A stretch of 28,386 nucleotides of DNA from Polyangia bacterium. Lineage in GTDB: Bacteria; Myxococcota_A; Polyangia; Polyangiales; Polyangiaceae. The notes beneath the pieces are model-generated. The model saw only the letters and a program-made list of their open reading frames with translations, was not told where the DNA came from and made no database searches. Within the stretch, counting starts at the first letter, position 1; the number at the start of each line of letters is the position of its first letter. Location of the stretch: positions 1-28,386 of the forward strand of contig JAUIKB010000001.1 of assembly GCA_030430975.1 (NCBI GenBank), read 5' to 3'. Below, piece after piece: positions 16,975-24,013 of this stretch. The position numbers and the translations under genes were made by a program.

Positions 16975-17420
16975 CGTGAGGCCTTCTTGGTGGATCGACC
17001 CGAACTCGCCGTGCGACGCTTTCGAGGCAGCGGGGGTGGCTTCGCCTTCCGTCGCTTCGGAGGCGACGCTGGTCGGGGCGGCTTAGCAGCCGCTGTCGTC
17101 GTGGACCTTGCTGCTGCGGTCGCGCGAATACGCTTGTTAGCCGGTGCCGCCTTTGCCTTGGCGGCAGCAGACTTCGGGCCGGAGCGAGCGCGAGGTTTCG
17201 CGGCTTTCGCTGATGTGCGTCGACGCGGCTTGCTGACCGGCACAAAGGATATGCCCGCGCCCACTTTGAGTCCGGCGATGTCTCGCTCGTAAGCCTCGTG
17301 AATCAGCGCCTTGAGCAGCTGGGTCTTGGTTACGCCTTTGGCCACGGCCAGCTGCTTGAGCATCGCAACTTCGTGCTTGCTCAGCGTGACCCGCGGACGA
17401 CTTGCTCCCTTCGTCGGCAT
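16971..17420 (-). CDS. Ribbon-helix-helix protein with Lys/Arg/Ala/Pro-rich H1-like tail
   Basis: The ATG at 17420 gives 149 residues. An upstream in-frame start at 17456 would add only a poorly conserved-looking 12-residue leader. Residues about 9-48 ('RVTLSKHEVAMLKQLAVAKGVTKTQLLKALIHEAYERDI', given here as the span R10-I48) fit a CopG/Arc-type ribbon-helix-helix: one strand and two helices, which bind DNA as a dimer. From about residue 62 on, the protein is dominated by Lys, Arg, Ala, Pro, Ser and Thr, like bacterial histone H1-like proteins, and should be disordered and strongly basic. A DNA-binding regulator or nucleoid-associated protein is inferred. The stop overlaps the start of the DUF2330 gene, so the gene may control its own operon. 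There is a 63-base gap containing two hairpins between it and the MoxR gene upstream. Confidence 0.82.
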   Translation of the reverse strand: MPTKGASRPRVTLSKHEVAMLKQLAVAKGVTKTQLLKALIHEAYERDIAGLKVGAGISFVPVSKPRRRTSAKAAKPRARSGPKSAAAKAKAAPANKRIRATAAARSTTTAAAKPPRPASPPKRRKAKPPPLPRKRRTASSGRSTKKASR

Positions 17421-17443
17421 GCGGCGAGTGTACAGCACAACGC

Positions 17444-17483
17444 GGGGACGCCCCACAGCAGTGCAACCACCGCCCGACGGGCG
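17444..17483 (-). terminator. Two short GC-rich hairpins between MoxR and RHH genes
   Basis: CGCCCGACGGGCG (17471-17483) is a perfect stem of five pairs with a 3-base loop, immediately after the MoxR stop. GGGGACGCCCC (17444-17454) is a second stem of four pairs with a 3-base loop. Neither is followed by a T-run on the minus strand, so they may attenuate transcription or protect an RNA end rather than terminate fully. Role inferred from location. Confidence 0.4.
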
Positions 17484-18332
17484 CTACCAGCGCTTGGAAC
17501 GGCCGCTGCGCGCCTCGGAAACCACCGCGGCATCCTGCTCTTTCTTCAGCAGCACTCCGGAAAAGGGCAACTCGCTCTTGATGCGCTCGGCGCCGACACC
17601 AGCGCGCGCTAGAACCGCGATCCAGTCGATCAGCTCGCTGGTCGACGGGCGTTTTCGAACCCTCGGTACCGAACGGAGATCGTAAAACGCCTTGATCGAC
17701 TGGTCGACCAGCGCGTCATCCAGCTCCGGGTGGTGAACCGCCACGATGCGCTTCATCAGCTCGGGTTCGGGAAAGTCGATGAAGTGGAACACGCAGCGCC
17801 GCAAGAACGCATCCGGCAGTTCCTTCTCGTTGTTGCTGGTGATGACGACGATCGGTCGGTGCTTGGCTACGATTTCGTCCTTCGTTTCGGAAACCGTGAA
17901 TCGCATGCGGTCGAGTTCGTGCAGCAAGTCGTTGGGGAACTCTAAGTCCGCCTTGTCCACCTCATCGATCAACAGCACCACGCGGTCGTCACTCGCGAGC
18001 GCCTCCCCGAGCGGTCCATGCTTGATATACCGGCGTATGTCCTTGACGGCCTCCGCGCCACCGTCGCCGAATCGAGCGTCGTAGAGGCGCTGAACCGTGT
18101 CGTAGATGTAGAGGCCGTCCTGCGCGCGAGTGGTCGATTTAACAGCCCAGTGAATCAACCGGTAGCTCATCGCATCGGCGATGGCGTGTGCGAGCAGCGT
18201 CTTGCCTGTACCCGGTTCGCCCTTAACCAAGAGCGGGCGCTCGAGCGCTACGGCGGCGTTGACGGCCGCTTCCAGAGCTGGGTCGGTTAGGTAGCTTGAG
18301 GTTCCGGTGAACTGGGAAAAGGAGTCAGACAC
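17484..18332 (-). CDS. MoxR-family AAA+ ATPase
   Basis: A 282-residue protein starting at GTG. It shows a full AAA+ set: Walker A GEPGTGKT at 38-45, Walker B 'VVLLIDE' at 118-124 with acidic D123 and E124, sensor-1 N167 in 'VVITSNNEKELPDAFLRRC', and Arg residues at 178-179 suitable as arginine finger. This spacing and 'LLVKGEPGTGKTLLAHAIA' are typical of MoxR-type ATPases, which act as chaperone-like motors, usually with a cytoplasmic vWA protein encoded alongside. No such partner is adjacent here. The only vWA product in the block is an exported lipoprotein six genes away, which could not contact a cytosolic ATPase directly. The protein is the likely first gene of the minus-strand block, or a separate gene if the two hairpins downstream end its transcript. 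It is divergent from astA. Confidence 0.93.
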   Translation of the reverse strand: MSDSFSQFTGTSSYLTDPALEAAVNAAVALERPLLVKGEPGTGKTLLAHAIADAMSYRLIHWAVKSTTRAQDGLYIYDTVQRLYDARFGDGGAEAVKDIRRYIKHGPLGEALASDDRVVLLIDEVDKADLEFPNDLLHELDRMRFTVSETKDEIVAKHRPIVVITSNNEKELPDAFLRRCVFHFIDFPEPELMKRIVAVHHPELDDALVDQSIKAFYDLRSVPRVRKRPSTSELIDWIAVLARAGVGAERIKSELPFSGVLLKKEQDAAVVSEARSGRSKRW

Positions 18333-18369
18333 GGTGTGTAGGTAGTGCTGCGGGATCCAATTTACAAGG

Positions 18370-18403
18370 GGCCGCCGATGATGAAGCGGCCGATCGCTAG
18401 CGA
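18370..18403. promoter_or_regulatory. Two inverted repeats in the MoxR/astA divergent region
   Basis: GGCCGC (18370-18375) and GCGGCC (18386-18391) form a 6-bp inverted repeat around 10 bases, and TCGCTAGCGA (18394-18403) is a perfect 10-bp palindrome three bases later. Both lie in the 157-base gap between divergent genes, where promoters and operators are expected. No convincing -35/-10 pair was found. Use as operators is inference. Confidence 0.4.
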
Positions 18404-18489
18404 CTGAGCATCACGCCGGCGAGAACGACGAGCGAACACGCACGAATTGCCAGCGCGACTGGTATGGTCGGAGCCTGGTTGCATCCCCC

Positions 18490-19515
18490 ATGTCCCGCTA
18501 CGAAATCCTAGGTGCCTGCCGTGATGACGAAGACGACCTGCTCAAGCTGGCGCGCTTCCTCAACACGGTGAATCTGCCCGACGACCGCGCGTCGGTACGC
18601 TCGCTGCTCAGCCATGCCGAGCAGAGTTTTCGCGGGGACATCCCACCAGCACAGCGCAAGTTTGTGTTCGTACTTTGGGACCGGGTCGAGAAAGCAGCTG
18701 TGGGTACCTCGATGATCGTGGCACAGCACGGGCGACCTGACGCGCCGTACATCTATCTCGACGTGATACCCGAGGAGAAATACTCGAAGGCGGTGGACAA
18801 GCACTTCCGCCACCTGCTGTTGCGCCTAGGTTTCTCGTACGACGGGCCCACCGAAATCGGGGGTCTAGTCGTCCATCCGGAATACCGCCGCGTGCCACAG
18901 CGGCTGGGCCTGATGATCTCCTATGTGAGGTTCTTGTACATCGCTGTTCATCGCGAGCTGTTCCAGAACTACGTGCTCGCCGAGCTGCTGCCCCCGTTGG
19001 AGGCTGATGGCACCAGCCATCTTTGGGAGGCGCTCGGGCGTCACTTTACGGACATGAGCTACGCCGAGGCCGACTTTCTTTCGAGCCGCGACAAGACGTT
19101 CATCAAAGACTTGTTCCCAAGCGGCGCTGTCAACGCCAGTTTGCTGGCACCCGAGGCGCGCGCGGTGATCGGCCAGGTCGGCCAGCAAACCAAAGGCGTG
19201 GAAAAAATGCTCAGGAGGGTGGGCTTTCGCTACGTGGACCGCGTCGACCCGTTCGATGGCGGGCCACATTTCGCGGCGCAAATCGACGACGTTACGTTGG
19301 TGCGGGCCACGTCGAAGAAAACCGTCACGGACCAGGCCATCCCGGGCGATCCGTTCGTCGCGCTGGTGGCGCGCGACGAAACCAGAGCGCCCTACTTCCG
19401 CGCGATACGTGCGACCATTTCGTCCGACGACACGTCCGCGCAGCTGTCACCCGACGACCGCGCTGCGCTAAAGTGCGACGTGAGCGACACGGTGATCGTG
19501 TTGCCGCTGCGCTAG
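18490..19515 (+). CDS. astA: Arginine N-succinyltransferase (AstA family)
   Basis: A 341-residue protein starting at ATG. Length and motifs fit AstA, which transfers a succinyl group from succinyl-CoA to the alpha-amine of arginine, the first step of the arginine succinyltransferase route for arginine breakdown. Recognisable stretches are 'TEIGGLVVHPEYRRVPQRLGLMIS' (an acyl-CoA-binding region of the GNAT-like fold), 'LFQNYVLAELLPPLEADGTS', 'LWEALGRHFTDMSYAEAD' and 'FIKDLFP'. The enzyme is cytosolic. The other genes of the pathway (astB, astC, astD, astE) are not in the window, so this may be a stand-alone copy, a different use of the reaction, or the rest lies elsewhere. It is transcribed away from the MoxR gene and converges with the IgGFc-like lipoprotein gene 71 bases downstream. 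Confidence 0.93.
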   Translation: MSRYEILGACRDDEDDLLKLARFLNTVNLPDDRASVRSLLSHAEQSFRGDIPPAQRKFVFVLWDRVEKAAVGTSMIVAQHGRPDAPYIYLDVIPEEKYSKAVDKHFRHLLLRLGFSYDGPTEIGGLVVHPEYRRVPQRLGLMISYVRFLYIAVHRELFQNYVLAELLPPLEADGTSHLWEALGRHFTDMSYAEADFLSSRDKTFIKDLFPSGAVNASLLAPEARAVIGQVGQQTKGVEKMLRRVGFRYVDRVDPFDGGPHFAAQIDDVTLVRATSKKTVTDQAIPGDPFVALVARDETRAPYFRAIRATISSDDTSAQLSPDDRAALKCDVSDTVIVLPLR

Positions 19516-19586
19516 CCGGTTCGCCCAGGTGCGTGGCCCCGTTGGGCGTGGTCACCACCTCGGTCGGCCTCGGCCTCCGCCACGCG

Positions 19587-21347
19587 CTATTTCGGCACGA
19601 CGGTGACAGTCTCAAGATTGAGTCCGCCCGGATACATGTAGCTGGTGTACGAACCATAGCCGTACACGGTGATCCCGAAGTTGTCGGTGCCGGTGCTGGC
19701 GTGGGCGCGTCCGGTCCCCTGACGCCGCGCGACCATGTAGCCGGTGTTACCGATCGGGAGGAACTCGCTCGCCTCGATGTCCTTGCCGTCGAGGGTGATC
19801 AACGCGCCGGCCTTGGCGACGATGTTGATGAAGTTTTGCGTGTAGCTCTTCGGCGCATAGAAGCTGTACGACAAGCGGTACTGCTCGACGGGTATCGCGA
19901 CCGACTGCGCCGGGTCACCGATCGCGATCGATGCGCCGCTCACGGTCTGCCCCAATAGATACTGCGACACGGCAAGCTTGTCCGTGCCCGACACCCGAAA
20001 GTCCTGACTGACCGGACCCACCTCGATCCACTCCCCGGCATTCAACGTGACGGGTGGATTCACCGGGGGATCAAACGTGATCTGGTTTGCAGCACCAGCA
20101 GACAAGATCCTCACCATCATGCCGTCAGCCGCACCGGGGTTGACGCCGATCTCGCCAACGGCTTGCGGAGCCGTAACGATCAGGTCCTGCCCAAGCGCAT
20201 CGACGGGAAACAAACTCTCCTCGACGTGGTCGCACGCGTAATTCCCGTACGGTATCATCGTACAATCGTGGCCACCGATCACGCTGACCGGCTTGTCCGC
20301 CTCGATCAGGCTTCCCGTCAGATCGAACGCTTGCCCACCCGGACACAATGTAACGTCCGTCATGCCCTGCTTCTCTGTAACGCAAGGCTTACCGGCAACC
20401 GACGTGGGACCGTCCGGCGGACTCGCGCTCTGCAACATCAGCACGTCCCCAGCATCGAGCGTATATGTCGCGCTCATGCCCTGCGCCAGAGCAGCAACGC
20501 CGCTGCCTGCGCGGACGTTGCCGCGCGCAGTGAACTTGACGGTCGTGCCGTCTTCGGTCCCAGTGATGGTGACGAACCCCGGCGGACTGGTCCAAGTCAG
20601 CGGCTGGTCCTTGGGTTCGGTGCCGATGTGGTGCGTTGGGTAGTTCATGACCCAGTAGTTCCCGCGTAGGGCTGACTTGGGCAGCAGTATCGAGGCATCG
20701 TTAGAGAACGAGAAACAGCCGCCCTGGTTGGCGAGTTCGGGACAGTCCGCCGGGTCGGTGTCGAGGCGAAATTCGAGCGGGTTGAACTGGTACACGGTCA
20801 CCGGTACCGAACTCTCAAGTTTGAACGCCCCGCCCGCCGCCAGCACCGAGCCGTCGCCTGCACCACGCAACTCCTCGACCCATGGCAGCTTGATGATCTC
20901 GACCTTGCCTGGTTTCAGGGTGGCTGACGCGAGCTGCGAACCGCCCCGCGTAACGGTTACGTCCGCATCGCTCCCGGTCGGATTCACGACGACCACCGCG
21001 TACTCGAAACCGTTGTACAAGCGAGCATTCGCCGTCACCGTCGGCCAATACTCGCAGCCGATGTAGCTCTGAGCTTGGAGCGCAGCCGCGCACGTTTGCG
21101 GCACCCCGGCTAGCGGAATACCGCCGTCGATCAGGGCCCCGCCAAAGCCACTCAGCCCGCCACCGGCACCGCTGCTTGCGCCCTGGCCTCCGCCTCCAGA
21201 CGTCCCGCCCTGGCCGGCGTTCCCCCCGACGTTACCGCCCGGTGGATTTTCTTCGTTGTTTTGTGTTGCGCACGCACCCGCAAGCAACAAGCCGCTCGTG
21301 CTCAGCACGAACAGGCTCACCACGGTTATCGATCTTGAAGACTTCAC
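19587..21347 (-). CDS. IgGFc-binding-like lipoprotein with Gly-rich linker
   Basis: A 586-residue protein starting at GTG. An in-frame stop just upstream leaves this as the first possible start. The N-terminus has 'SGLLLAGAC' with the lipobox Cys at residue 26, so it should be lipid-anchored. A Gly/Ser/Asn linker (about 30-72) follows, the common spacer of myxobacterial surface lipoproteins. The mature domain, from 'CAAALQAQSYIGCEYWPT', matches the IgGFc-binding N-terminal domain pattern: 'YEYAVVVVNPTGSDADVTV', 'VYQFNPLEFRLDTDPADC', and repeated strand motifs such as 'GFVTITGTEDGTTVKF'. Homologues are surface-exposed beta-rich proteins of unknown role in bacteria. Real antibody binding is not implied. 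It is on the same strand 66 bases downstream of lolD and may be read through from it, which is of interest because Lol proteins release such lipoproteins from the inner membrane. Confidence 0.86.
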   Translation of the reverse strand: MKSSRSITVVSLFVLSTSGLLLAGACATQNNEENPPGGNVGGNAGQGGTSGGGGQGASSGAGGGLSGFGGALIDGGIPLAGVPQTCAAALQAQSYIGCEYWPTVTANARLYNGFEYAVVVVNPTGSDADVTVTRGGSQLASATLKPGKVEIIKLPWVEELRGAGDGSVLAAGGAFKLESSVPVTVYQFNPLEFRLDTDPADCPELANQGGCFSFSNDASILLPKSALRGNYWVMNYPTHHIGTEPKDQPLTWTSPPGFVTITGTEDGTTVKFTARGNVRAGSGVAALAQGMSATYTLDAGDVLMLQSASPPDGPTSVAGKPCVTEKQGMTDVTLCPGGQAFDLTGSLIEADKPVSVIGGHDCTMIPYGNYACDHVEESLFPVDALGQDLIVTAPQAVGEIGVNPGAADGMMVRILSAGAANQITFDPPVNPPVTLNAGEWIEVGPVSQDFRVSGTDKLAVSQYLLGQTVSGASIAIGDPAQSVAIPVEQYRLSYSFYAPKSYTQNFINIVAKAGALITLDGKDIEASEFLPIGNTGYMVARRQGTGRAHASTGTDNFGITVYGYGSYTSYMYPGGLNLETVTVVPK

Positions 21348-21358
21348 TTGGCGCCAAG
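21347..21358. promoter_or_regulatory. Perfect 12-bp palindrome abutting the lipoprotein start codon
   Basis: CTTGGCGCCAAG covers 21347-21358 and is a perfect palindrome. Its first base is also the first base of the GTG start of the lipoprotein gene, read on the minus strand. The stretch separates lolD from that gene. A repressor bound here could block translation initiation or transcription start, but chance occurrence cannot be excluded. Confidence 0.35.
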
Positions 21359-21413
21359 CTTAGCACGTGCCAGCGCCGCGGATCCGCAAGGCTGCGAGGC
21401 AGCCTCTACCCCG

Positions 21414-22262
21414 CTATTGCTCAGCGTCGAGGGCGTCTGCGGCCGAATCAGGCGAGCTATCGGACTCCGATTCCGCGCCGACGGGACCCGCGGGTTCGTC
21501 CTGCTCCGCAGCGGCGGCCGCAGCGCTCTTGGCGTTCGCGGAGGCAACGCTCTTGGCATTGGCGGCGAACGTTGGGTCCTTGATATCGTCCTGCTCGACC
21601 TTGCCGTCTCGCATGCGCACGACTCGCGGCATGCTTTCCGCGAAAGCGGGGTTGTGGGTTACGACTACGATCGTCGTGCCGTGCTTCTTGTTGATGTCGA
21701 AGAACAGCTCGTGGATCGAATCCCCGGTGCTGGTGTCGAGATTCCCCGTCGGCTCGTCGGCGAGGATTAGCTTAGGTGAAAGGACCAGGGCGCGGGCAAC
21801 GGCGACGCGCTGTTGCTCGCCCCCCGACAGCTCCCCGGGACGATGCGTCGCGCGATCCGCCAACCCTACTTCTGCCAGGAGCGACAGGGCGCGCTCTTTC
21901 ATCTCCTTGCGCGCCCGCCCCTGAATGAGCCCGGGCATCATGATGTTTTCGACCGCGGTAAATTCCGGCAGTAGATGATGAAACTGGAACACAAACCCGA
22001 TGGCGCGGTTGCGCACCGCGGCGAGCTTGCTCTCGTTCAGCGTGGTGAGTTCAGAGCCGTCCAAATTGATGCGGCCTTTGGTCGGCAGATCCAACGTGCC
22101 GATGCAGTGCAGCAGCGTGCTCTTACCCGCGCCGGATGGGCCGACAATGCTGAGCACCTGCCCTTCGTGGATTTCTAAATCGATGCCTTTGAGCACGTGC
22201 AGCTCATGGCCCATGTGCATGAAGGTCTTGTGTAGACCCTTGATTTCAACCAGCGCGCTCAT
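21414..22262 (-). CDS. lolD: LolD-type lipoprotein-releasing ABC transporter ATPase, with acidic tail
   Basis: A 282-residue protein starting at ATG with an AAGGTG Shine-Dalgarno sequence (22267-22272) that overlaps the stop of the permease gene. All ABC ATPase motifs are present: Walker A GPSGAGKST at 41-49, Q-loop Q93 in 'FVFQFHHLLP', signature LSGGEQQR at 145-152, Walker B LILADE at 165-170, and switch H203. 'FQFHHLLPEFTAVENI' is typical of LolD. It powers removal of outer-membrane lipoproteins from the inner membrane for transfer to LolA. The usual family ends near residue 228. Here about 55 residues of Ala/Ser then Asp/Glu-rich sequence follow ('KSAAAAAAEQDEPAGPVGAE', 'DSSPDSAADALDAEQ'), a probably disordered acidic tail of unknown use. 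It is the last clear member of the lysS-lolC-lolD unit. Confidence 0.94.
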   Translation of the reverse strand: MSALVEIKGLHKTFMHMGHELHVLKGIDLEIHEGQVLSIVGPSGAGKSTLLHCIGTLDLPTKGRINLDGSELTTLNESKLAAVRNRAIGFVFQFHHLLPEFTAVENIMMPGLIQGRARKEMKERALSLLAEVGLADRATHRPGELSGGEQQRVAVARALVLSPKLILADEPTGNLDTSTGDSIHELFFDINKKHGTTIVVVTHNPAFAESMPRVVRMRDGKVEQDDIKDPTFAANAKSVASANAKSAAAAAAEQDEPAGPVGAESESDSSPDSAADALDAEQ

Positions 22263-22270
22263 CGTTCACC

Positions 22271-24013
22271 TTATTCATACCGGATGCCGTCGACCGGCCT
22301 CAATCGACTCGCCGCCATCGCCGGGTAGACCGTCGCCAGCGTCGTGATCACCAGTGCCGCTATCGCGATCAGCGTATAGTCCACCGGGTCGACGTTAATC
22401 GGGAGTCGGTCAACGTAGTACACCTTGGGGTCCAGACGTACGCCGAACCACTGCAGTCCCAGGCACAAAGCAAGCCCAGTGACGACCCCGAAGACCGTTC
22501 CGATGCTGCCGATGATCATGCCTTCGGTCATGAAGATCCGTCGAATAGCGCCGTCGGAGGAGCCCAGCGCTTTCAGAATCGCTATTTCTTTGCTCTTTTC
22601 CGTGACCATCAAAAGCAGCGTGCAAATGATGCAAAAGCTAGCAACCAGAATCGCGATCGAGAGAATGATAAACGTCGCGATCTTCTCCAATTTCAGCGCT
22701 GAAAAAAGATTCTTGTTGAGTTCTTTCCAGTCACGCACCCGCAGATCACCCCGCCCCAGTGCGGCTTCGATCTTCGGGCGGGCCAACTCGACCTTCTCGG
22801 CGTTCTTGGTGCGGACCTCGATCCCCGTGATCTTGTGCTCCAAGTCGAGAAACCGCTGCGACACGTCCAGCTTCATGTACACGTGGCTGGCGTCGTACTC
22901 GTACATGCCCGAATAGAAGATCGCTGCGACCCGGAACTTTCGAGTCCGCGGCATCACGCCCATGGGTCCCAGATCGCCGAGCGGCGCGACCAGCGTTATC
23001 TCGTCACCGACGTACACGTGCAGCGTCTTAGCCAACTCCCGCCCCAGAATCACGGCGGGGAAAGCGTCATCTGGCTCGACCGACTCCGCTACGTCTTTGT
23101 CTAGCCCCGTACCGAAGTACGGCTTCAGATTCGGTCCTTTTAAGTAGAGTTCCCCGCCCGGACCGAGTCCGATCGGTTCATCCGGCGGCAGGCGGGAGAG
23201 CTTGACCTCATCTGTGAGGTACTCGAACTTTCCCACCTCAATGTTGTTCTCGAGGTCGATCACGGTGCCGATCGACTCGGGGTCGACGCCCTTGACGATC
23301 ACACCGGCGGTGTTCGTCGAGCTCGACGCCATCGCCTCGCCCTTGGCAACAGGTGTCGCTGCGGCCACATCGGGCAGAACCCGAACGTCGTCCAACGAGT
23401 CCTTCCAGTTGTCGAAACCGTCGTAGTTCGTCGTATCGATCTTGATATGAGCGTTGTTACCGAGGATCTTGCGCTTCAGGTCAGCGCCGAATCCCCCCAT
23501 TACGCTGATCACCACGCACAGCGCCAGCGAGCTGACGCCAACCCCAGCAATCGACAGCACGCTGATGACGGTTAGAAATCCGCTTTTGGACGAACGGACG
23601 TGGCGCGCCGCGACGTACGAGATAAAACCGCGGCCCTCGATGCGATCCAACAGCCACGGCATGGCGAGCGCCATGAAGCCGACGACGAACATCGTACCGC
23701 CCACCGCCGCGCCGATGCGGACCAGCTGGTGCCACAACACGAAATAGGACCCCCGCGGTTCGGGGAGCCTCGTTACCCACGTGCCAAAGCCGACCAGCGA
23801 CAACAGGCCGATGCCAGTAACGAAGAACAGCAGCGTTCGGCGACCAGACTTGCCGAGGCGCTTTAGACCTCGGACGATCAGATAGCCGACGACAACAACT
23901 GCGACGCTGATGATCGCGATACGTCCGCCGACACCAATACGGCTCCACAGCTCGGCGATGGCACTTGGTTCAGCCAGCGGCTTCTTCGGCCCAAGCGCCG
24001 CTAGCCACATCAC
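22271..24013 (-). CDS. lolC: LolC/LolE-family lipoprotein-releasing permease with N-terminal membrane extension
   Basis: A 580-residue membrane protein. The GTG at 24013 overlaps the lysS stop (GTGA) and has GGAG (24022-24025) eight bases upstream; an ATG at 24010 is a close alternative. From about residue 129 it follows LolC/LolE: 'FISYVAARHVRSSKSGF', a first span at about 147-173 with 'VMGGFGADLKRKILGNNAHI', a large periplasmic domain to about 440, then three spans ('FIILSIAILVASFCIICTLLL', 'MIIGSIGTVFGVVTGLALCL', 'LIAIAALVITTLATVYPAM') ending 'ASRLRPVDGIRYE'. The coupling-helix region 'VTEKSKEIAILKALG' is present. Residues 1-128 are extra, with three more predicted spans near 31-48, 60-80 and 96-122, not seen in E. 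coli LolC or LolE. A single permease plus LolD suggests a homodimeric LolF-like arrangement. Confidence 0.93.
   Translation of the reverse strand: MMWLAALGPKKPLAEPSAIAELWSRIGVGGRIAIISVAVVVVGYLIVRGLKRLGKSGRRTLLFFVTGIGLLSLVGFGTWVTRLPEPRGSYFVLWHQLVRIGAAVGGTMFVVGFMALAMPWLLDRIEGRGFISYVAARHVRSSKSGFLTVISVLSIAGVGVSSLALCVVISVMGGFGADLKRKILGNNAHIKIDTTNYDGFDNWKDSLDDVRVLPDVAAATPVAKGEAMASSSTNTAGVIVKGVDPESIGTVIDLENNIEVGKFEYLTDEVKLSRLPPDEPIGLGPGGELYLKGPNLKPYFGTGLDKDVAESVEPDDAFPAVILGRELAKTLHVYVGDEITLVAPLGDLGPMGVMPRTRKFRVAAIFYSGMYEYDASHVYMKLDVSQRFLDLEHKITGIEVRTKNAEKVELARPKIEAALGRGDLRVRDWKELNKNLFSALKLEKIATFIILSIAILVASFCIICTLLLMVTEKSKEIAILKALGSSDGAIRRIFMTEGMIIGSIGTVFGVVTGLALCLGLQWFGVRLDPKVYYVDRLPINVDPVDYTLIAIAALVITTLATVYPAMAASRLRPVDGIRYE

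Noticed and set aside
19516..19586. Terminator between convergent astA and IgGFc-like gene
   Set aside because: GCGTGG and CCACGC pair only across a loop of about 28 bases, with no T-run. Too weak to report.
19023..19958. Plus-strand frame of 311 residues over astA and the next gene
   Set aside because: It overlaps most of astA in another frame and the 3' end of the opposing lipoprotein gene; no coherent domain.
19587..21347. True immunoglobulin-binding function of the IgGFc-like lipoprotein
   Set aside because: The domain name comes from a vertebrate protein; bacterial members are not known to bind antibodies, so only the fold resemblance is claimed.
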